The translations under genes and the position numbers were made by a program. From NCBI GenBank assembly GCA_014192065.1, contig BJHH01000002.1:248001-312000 (forward strand): DNA of 64,000 bases. Reading direction: 5' to 3'. Under the pieces are notes generated by a model. That model had not been told where the DNA came from. It saw only the letters and a list, made by a program, of their open reading frames with translations, and ran no database searches. Every line of letters begins with the position of its first letter. The stretch's first letter is position 1. This document shows, piece after piece, positions 61,217 through 64,000 of this stretch. This DNA comes from Gemmatimonadota bacterium (GTDB lineage: Bacteria; Gemmatimonadota; Gemmatimonadetes; Gemmatimonadales; Gemmatimonadaceae).

Positions 61217-62620
61217 CTACGCCTTACGGTCGAGGCAGCCCGTGAATAGCGGGTTCACCTTTTCGGCATCCGGAACGGGGAAGTTGACGTCCGAACCGTA
61301 GATGCCGCCCTTGAAGTACGCGCCCTTTGGGAAGACGTTGTCCTCGGTACGGCCGTACTGACGGATGAGCCGGCGCAGGTCGCCAAGCCGCTGACCACGT
61401 CCGTATGTCCAGAACGCCTTTTCGCGGAAGAAGAGCGTGGCGGCGTCAGCTTTCGTCGCGGGCACCGTCGCCAGCGCCGCCATGGCGCCGGGCTGGTAGT
61501 TGCTGATTTTCGGCGGCGTTGCGCGCAATGCGTTCAGCGTCGCGAGCATGCCGGCGAAGTTGCTTGCCTGGAGCTGCGCCTCGGCCTCCATCAAGCGGGC
61601 ATCGATGCCCGATGCCACCGGAAGTGGGTCGTCTCTGGTCCAGATGAGCTGCACGAAATGCGGCGTCGATCCGTCTTCCGCCTGGACCTTTGGGTTCACG
61701 TCATTGCCCGACTTGATCGGCACGCGTGGGTCGTTTGCCGAATAGTACGGCAGCGCATTCTTGATCACGTTCTTGGCACCGCCAACGATGTCGAAGCTGT
61801 CAGCCGCGCTCATCCGGTGCGAAAGGTTGATGTTGCCGAAGATCCCGTTGTCGTCGGAATTGTTTGCGGGATCGCTCGTCCACAGATACTGGTATGCCGA
61901 CGGCACGGCGGTGACTGCCGTCGCGGCGGCGGCGTACTGGCCAAGGTTGACCAGAACGCGGCCTTTGATGATCGACGCCGCGTTGCGAATGAAGATGCTG
62001 CCCGCATCGCTTCCGGTGGTGACGGCCAGCGCCGAATCCACATGGGCCAGCGCGACGGCGTACACCTCGGCATTGGTCAGCGGCTTGCCAAGGACGATCT
62101 GGCCGTTGAGCGCGCTGCCAAGTGGGATGCCATTGCAGAAGCCCTCCGCCAGCGACAGCTCGACGAAGGCGAGTGACATATACAACTCGCCGATGTCTGC
62201 CGTGGCCGTCGGCATGTACGTCTTCATGGCGTCAATCGCCGTGATCACGAATCCGCGCGCCTGCGTAACCGCCGTGTAGGGAATGCTGCCGTTGTCCGTC
62301 GTGATCGAGCGCTGATCGACGTCCTGCCGGGTATTCTGGAAGTCCGTGTTCTTGAACTCGTCGGTCATGATGCCCGCTTCCGACCACAGGCACTCGTAGC
62401 TACCGCAGTTCGCCAACAGTTTTACCCGACCAATAGCGCCCACCCGCAGCGCGGCGGCGGCTGCAGGCGAACCCGCAGCCGAGTTGTCGACGATGCCAGG
62501 GTTTTCGGGCTGGAGCAGTTCCTTCGTATAGTCCTTGCACGCAAACGCCGTGAGCGAGGCGAGCGCGATGAACGTGCCCGCAGCAACGGCCGATCGAGCG
62601 CGACTTTCAATTTTCGACAT
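61217..62620 (-). CDS. SusD/RagB-like outer-membrane lipoprotein
   Basis: 467-residue nutrient-binding lipoprotein, partner of the SusC-like receptor upstream. A signal peptide ends in a lipobox (AFAC, Cys28). Helical TPR-like segments (about 120-165, 190-245) and the C-terminal FFREKAFWTYGRGQRLGDLRRLIRQYG (given here in part: FWTYGRGQRLGDLRRLI) are characteristic of SusD proteins. The ligand is unknown; adjacent carbohydrate enzymes are absent within the window. It starts 23 bp after the susC stop. Confidence 0.9.
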   Translation of the reverse strand: MSKIESRARSAVAAGTFIALASLTAFACKDYTKELLQPENPGIVDNSAAGSPAAAAALRVGAIGRVKLLANCGSYECLWSEAGIMTDEFKNTDFQNTRQDVDQRSITTDNGSIPYTAVTQARGFVITAIDAMKTYMPTATADIGELYMSLAFVELSLAEGFCNGIPLGSALNGQIVLGKPLTNAEVYAVALAHVDSALAVTTGSDAGSIFIRNAASIIKGRVLVNLGQYAAAATAVTAVPSAYQYLWTSDPANNSDDNGIFGNINLSHRMSAADSFDIVGGAKNVIKNALPYYSANDPRVPIKSGNDVNPKVQAEDGSTPHFVQLIWTRDDPLPVASGIDARLMEAEAQLQASNFAGMLATLNALRATPPKISNYQPGAMAALATVPATKADAATLFFREKAFWTYGRGQRLGDLRRLIRQYGRTEDNVFPKGAYFKGGIYGSDVNFPVPDAEKVNPLFTGCLDRKA

Positions 62621-62643
62621 GAGTATCGTCCTCGATGGGTGAT

Positions 62644-64000
62644 TTAGTATTTGAGATTGAAACGCAGCGTGATGTAGGTCGGCGGCGGCGCCGACTGGAA
62701 GTTCGTCTGGTTGTCGTTCTGCGCGAGGCCCTGGTTGATCTCCGGGTCGATGTCCGTGAACCCAGTCCAGTGCTTGATATTCCGGACCGACAGCACGAGG
62801 CTCGAACCGTCACGCGAGCGCAGATACTTCGTGGCGATCGCCGGCAGCTGGTACACGGCCGACAACTCGCGGAAGCGCCAGAACTGACCACTCATGAAGT
62901 AGCCGCCGGCCGACTTGAAGTTCGTCGCACCAAAGTTGGACCCATACGTCTTGGCGATGTTGCGGGCCTGTTCGGCGAGCGGCGCCTTGGGGTTCTGCGT
63001 TTCTGAGCAGGCGCGCGGATCGGTGTTGCATTGGAAGTTGTTGCCACCGTCCTGCATGTTGAAGCCGCCCTTGTAGTCGAACGACATGTTCACACGCAGT
63101 TTGCGCTTGAAGAGGTCGATGCCGTTCTGGACGGAGAAGATGTCACGTGGCGCCGTCACGCCCTTAAACTTGAGAGCGGAGTCCACGTGCACCTCGGAGA
63201 GCGCGTTGTCCCTGTTCCACTGCAGCACGCCATCCTTGTTCACGTCGTCGTACGTGTACGGCCGGTACCACTGGCCGTTGATCGGCATCCCTTCGCGCTG
63301 CTGCGTGGTAGCACCGAACCCGATGATGCGGCGGGCGTTGGTCGCGGGGTCGAGGCCGAGGTTGACGACCATGTTGGTGTTGTGCGATCCGTTGAGCGTG
63401 ATGTCCCAGCCGAGGTTGACACGATCAATGAGCTGCGCCGTGACCTGTACCTCGTGGCCGGAGTTCCGAATGGAACCGACGTTCTGCAGCACACTCAGCT
63501 GCGAGGCGCCCGTCGACGGGGCGAGCGGAACGCTGATCAGCGCGTCGTAGCTCTGCCGACGATAGTAGGTGTAGTCGATGTGCGCCCGGCCGTCGAGGAA
63601 CTGGGCGTCGAAACCGGTTTCGAATTCCTTTGATGTTTCCGGCTTGAGGTCCGGAAGTCCCGGCTGCGCCGCGACGAGGCCCGGCGTATTGATGCCGGCG
63701 GTGGCCGCCGTACGGCTCGGAAGATTGACGCTGGCGGCGGTGAAGGTGACGAGCGCCGCCGTCGCGCCCGGCTGCACGCCGCTGGCACCGAACGCAGCGC
63801 GGAGGCGCAACGACTGCAGCCACTTGTACTCGGGGAAGAACGACTCGTCGGACACGAGCCACGAGGCGCTCAACTTGGGATAGACCACCTGCTGGAAGTT
63901 CGAACCGAACGCGCTGTTCTGGTCTGTGCGCACGGCGGCCGTGAAGAAGAGCCGGTCACGCAGCGCCACCTGCTCCTGAACGAAGAACCCGAGCGTCTTG
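62644..64000 (-). CDS. SusC/RagA-like TonB-dependent receptor (5' end beyond window)
   Basis: C-terminal 452 residues of a SusC-type receptor. The frame is open to the window edge and continues upstream (FVQEQVALRDRL at the border). Beta-barrel features are visible: alternating aromatic strands, GFDAQFLDGRAHIDYTYY (near visible residue 130), and the terminal aromatic ending LRFNLKY. Plug and signal peptide lie outside the window. It pairs with the SusD-like gene downstream (23 bp), forming an outer-membrane importer for glycans or peptides. Confidence 0.92.
   Translation of the reverse strand, partial: KTLGFFVQEQVALRDRLFFTAAVRTDQNSAFGSNFQQVVYPKLSASWLVSDESFFPEYKWLQSLRLRAAFGASGVQPGATAALVTFTAASVNLPSRTAATAGINTPGLVAAQPGLPDLKPETSKEFETGFDAQFLDGRAHIDYTYYRRQSYDALISVPLAPSTGASQLSVLQNVGSIRNSGHEVQVTAQLIDRVNLGWDITLNGSHNTNMVVNLGLDPATNARRIIGFGATTQQREGMPINGQWYRPYTYDDVNKDGVLQWNRDNALSEVHVDSALKFKGVTAPRDIFSVQNGIDLFKRKLRVNMSFDYKGGFNMQDGGNNFQCNTDPRACSETQNPKAPLAEQARNIAKTYGSNFGATNFKSAGGYFMSGQFWRFRELSAVYQLPAIATKYLRSRDGSSLVLSVRNIKHWTGFTDIDPEINQGLAQNDNQTNFQSAPPPTYITLRFNLKY

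Noticed and set aside
1-64000. Mobile elements, defence systems, tRNA or rRNA genes
   Set aside because: No transposase, integrase, toxin-antitoxin pair, restriction enzyme, tRNA cloverleaf or rRNA stretch could be recognised by reading.

Overview
The window is GC-rich, densely coded bacterial DNA. It has no rRNA, tRNA, CRISPR array, integrase or insertion sequence that I can recognise. An aerobic caa3/aa3-type cytochrome oxidase, a SusC/SusD-type outer-membrane pair, TonB/plug proteins, many lipoprotein signals, soil-type catabolism (phenylacetyl-CoA epoxidase, DUF1800/DUF1501 pair, fused branched-chain E1) and ThyX together suggest an aerobic Gram-negative soil or water bacterium. Gemmatimonadota is my best guess; it is inferred from protein style and was not checked against a database.

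Layout. 1-2.8 kb: 3' part of a cytochrome c oxidase operon (ctaD-ctaE-ctaF). 2.9-14.4 kb: envelope and housekeeping genes, namely a NagX-like acyltransferase, DacB, M1 peptidase, cupin, threonine dehydratase, gyrA, a mechanosensitive-channel-like protein and an alcohol dehydrogenase. 14.5-18.5 kb: sucB (E2) and lpd (E3) on either side of an opposite-strand gene for an unusual plug/TonB-C fusion protein. 18.6-22 kb: ECF sigma factor with a coupled small protein, a degenerate SGNH lipoprotein and a CaiB/BaiF CoA-transferase. 22.1-27 kb: a Lys/Pro/Ala-repeat phasin/H1-like protein, M20 deacylase, a divergent RNase H, two mini-ORFs coupled to squalene synthase, and thyX. 27-34 kb: EF-G-like GTPase, DUF1800-DUF1501 pair, polysaccharide deacetylase and a TPR-like protein. 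34.2-41.6 kb: a structured leader and rho with a long RG/Q-rich N-terminus, an M20 dipeptidase coupled to a GT39/ArnT-like glycosyltransferase, YyaL, and a small Zn-ribbon gene starting inside an 11-bp tandem repeat. 41.7-48.1 kb: NAD biosynthesis (nadA-nadC, nadB) mixed with copper and oxidase-assembly genes (copD-like, ctaG, a Sco-PCuAC fusion). 48.1-54 kb: a purine-nucleoside-type ABC transporter (BMP, ATPase, two permeases) and an MFS carrier. 54-57.5 kb: enoyl-CoA hydratase diverging from paaABCD. 57.6-61.1 kb: fused E1 alpha/beta 2-oxoacid dehydrogenase and a DUF445 protein. 61.2-64 kb: SusD and the 3' part of SusC.

How parts fit together. The Sco-PCuAC fusion, CtaG and a CopD-like protein would supply copper to the oxidase encoded at the window start. 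SucB, Lpd and the fused E1 supply 2-oxoacid dehydrogenase parts. PaaABCD, the enoyl-CoA hydratase and the CoA-transferase point to aromatic or acyl-CoA catabolism. Many operons have ATGA/TTGA/GTGA stop-start overlaps. A TAGATT hexamer recurs at -10-like positions before at least six genes and helps choose several starts, some of them nearly leaderless. I see no clear self-contained novel system. The best leads are the Rho architecture and leader, the plug/TonB-C fusion, the VNTR with the Zn-ribbon gene, the mini-ORFs before squalene synthase, and several enzymes with altered key residues.
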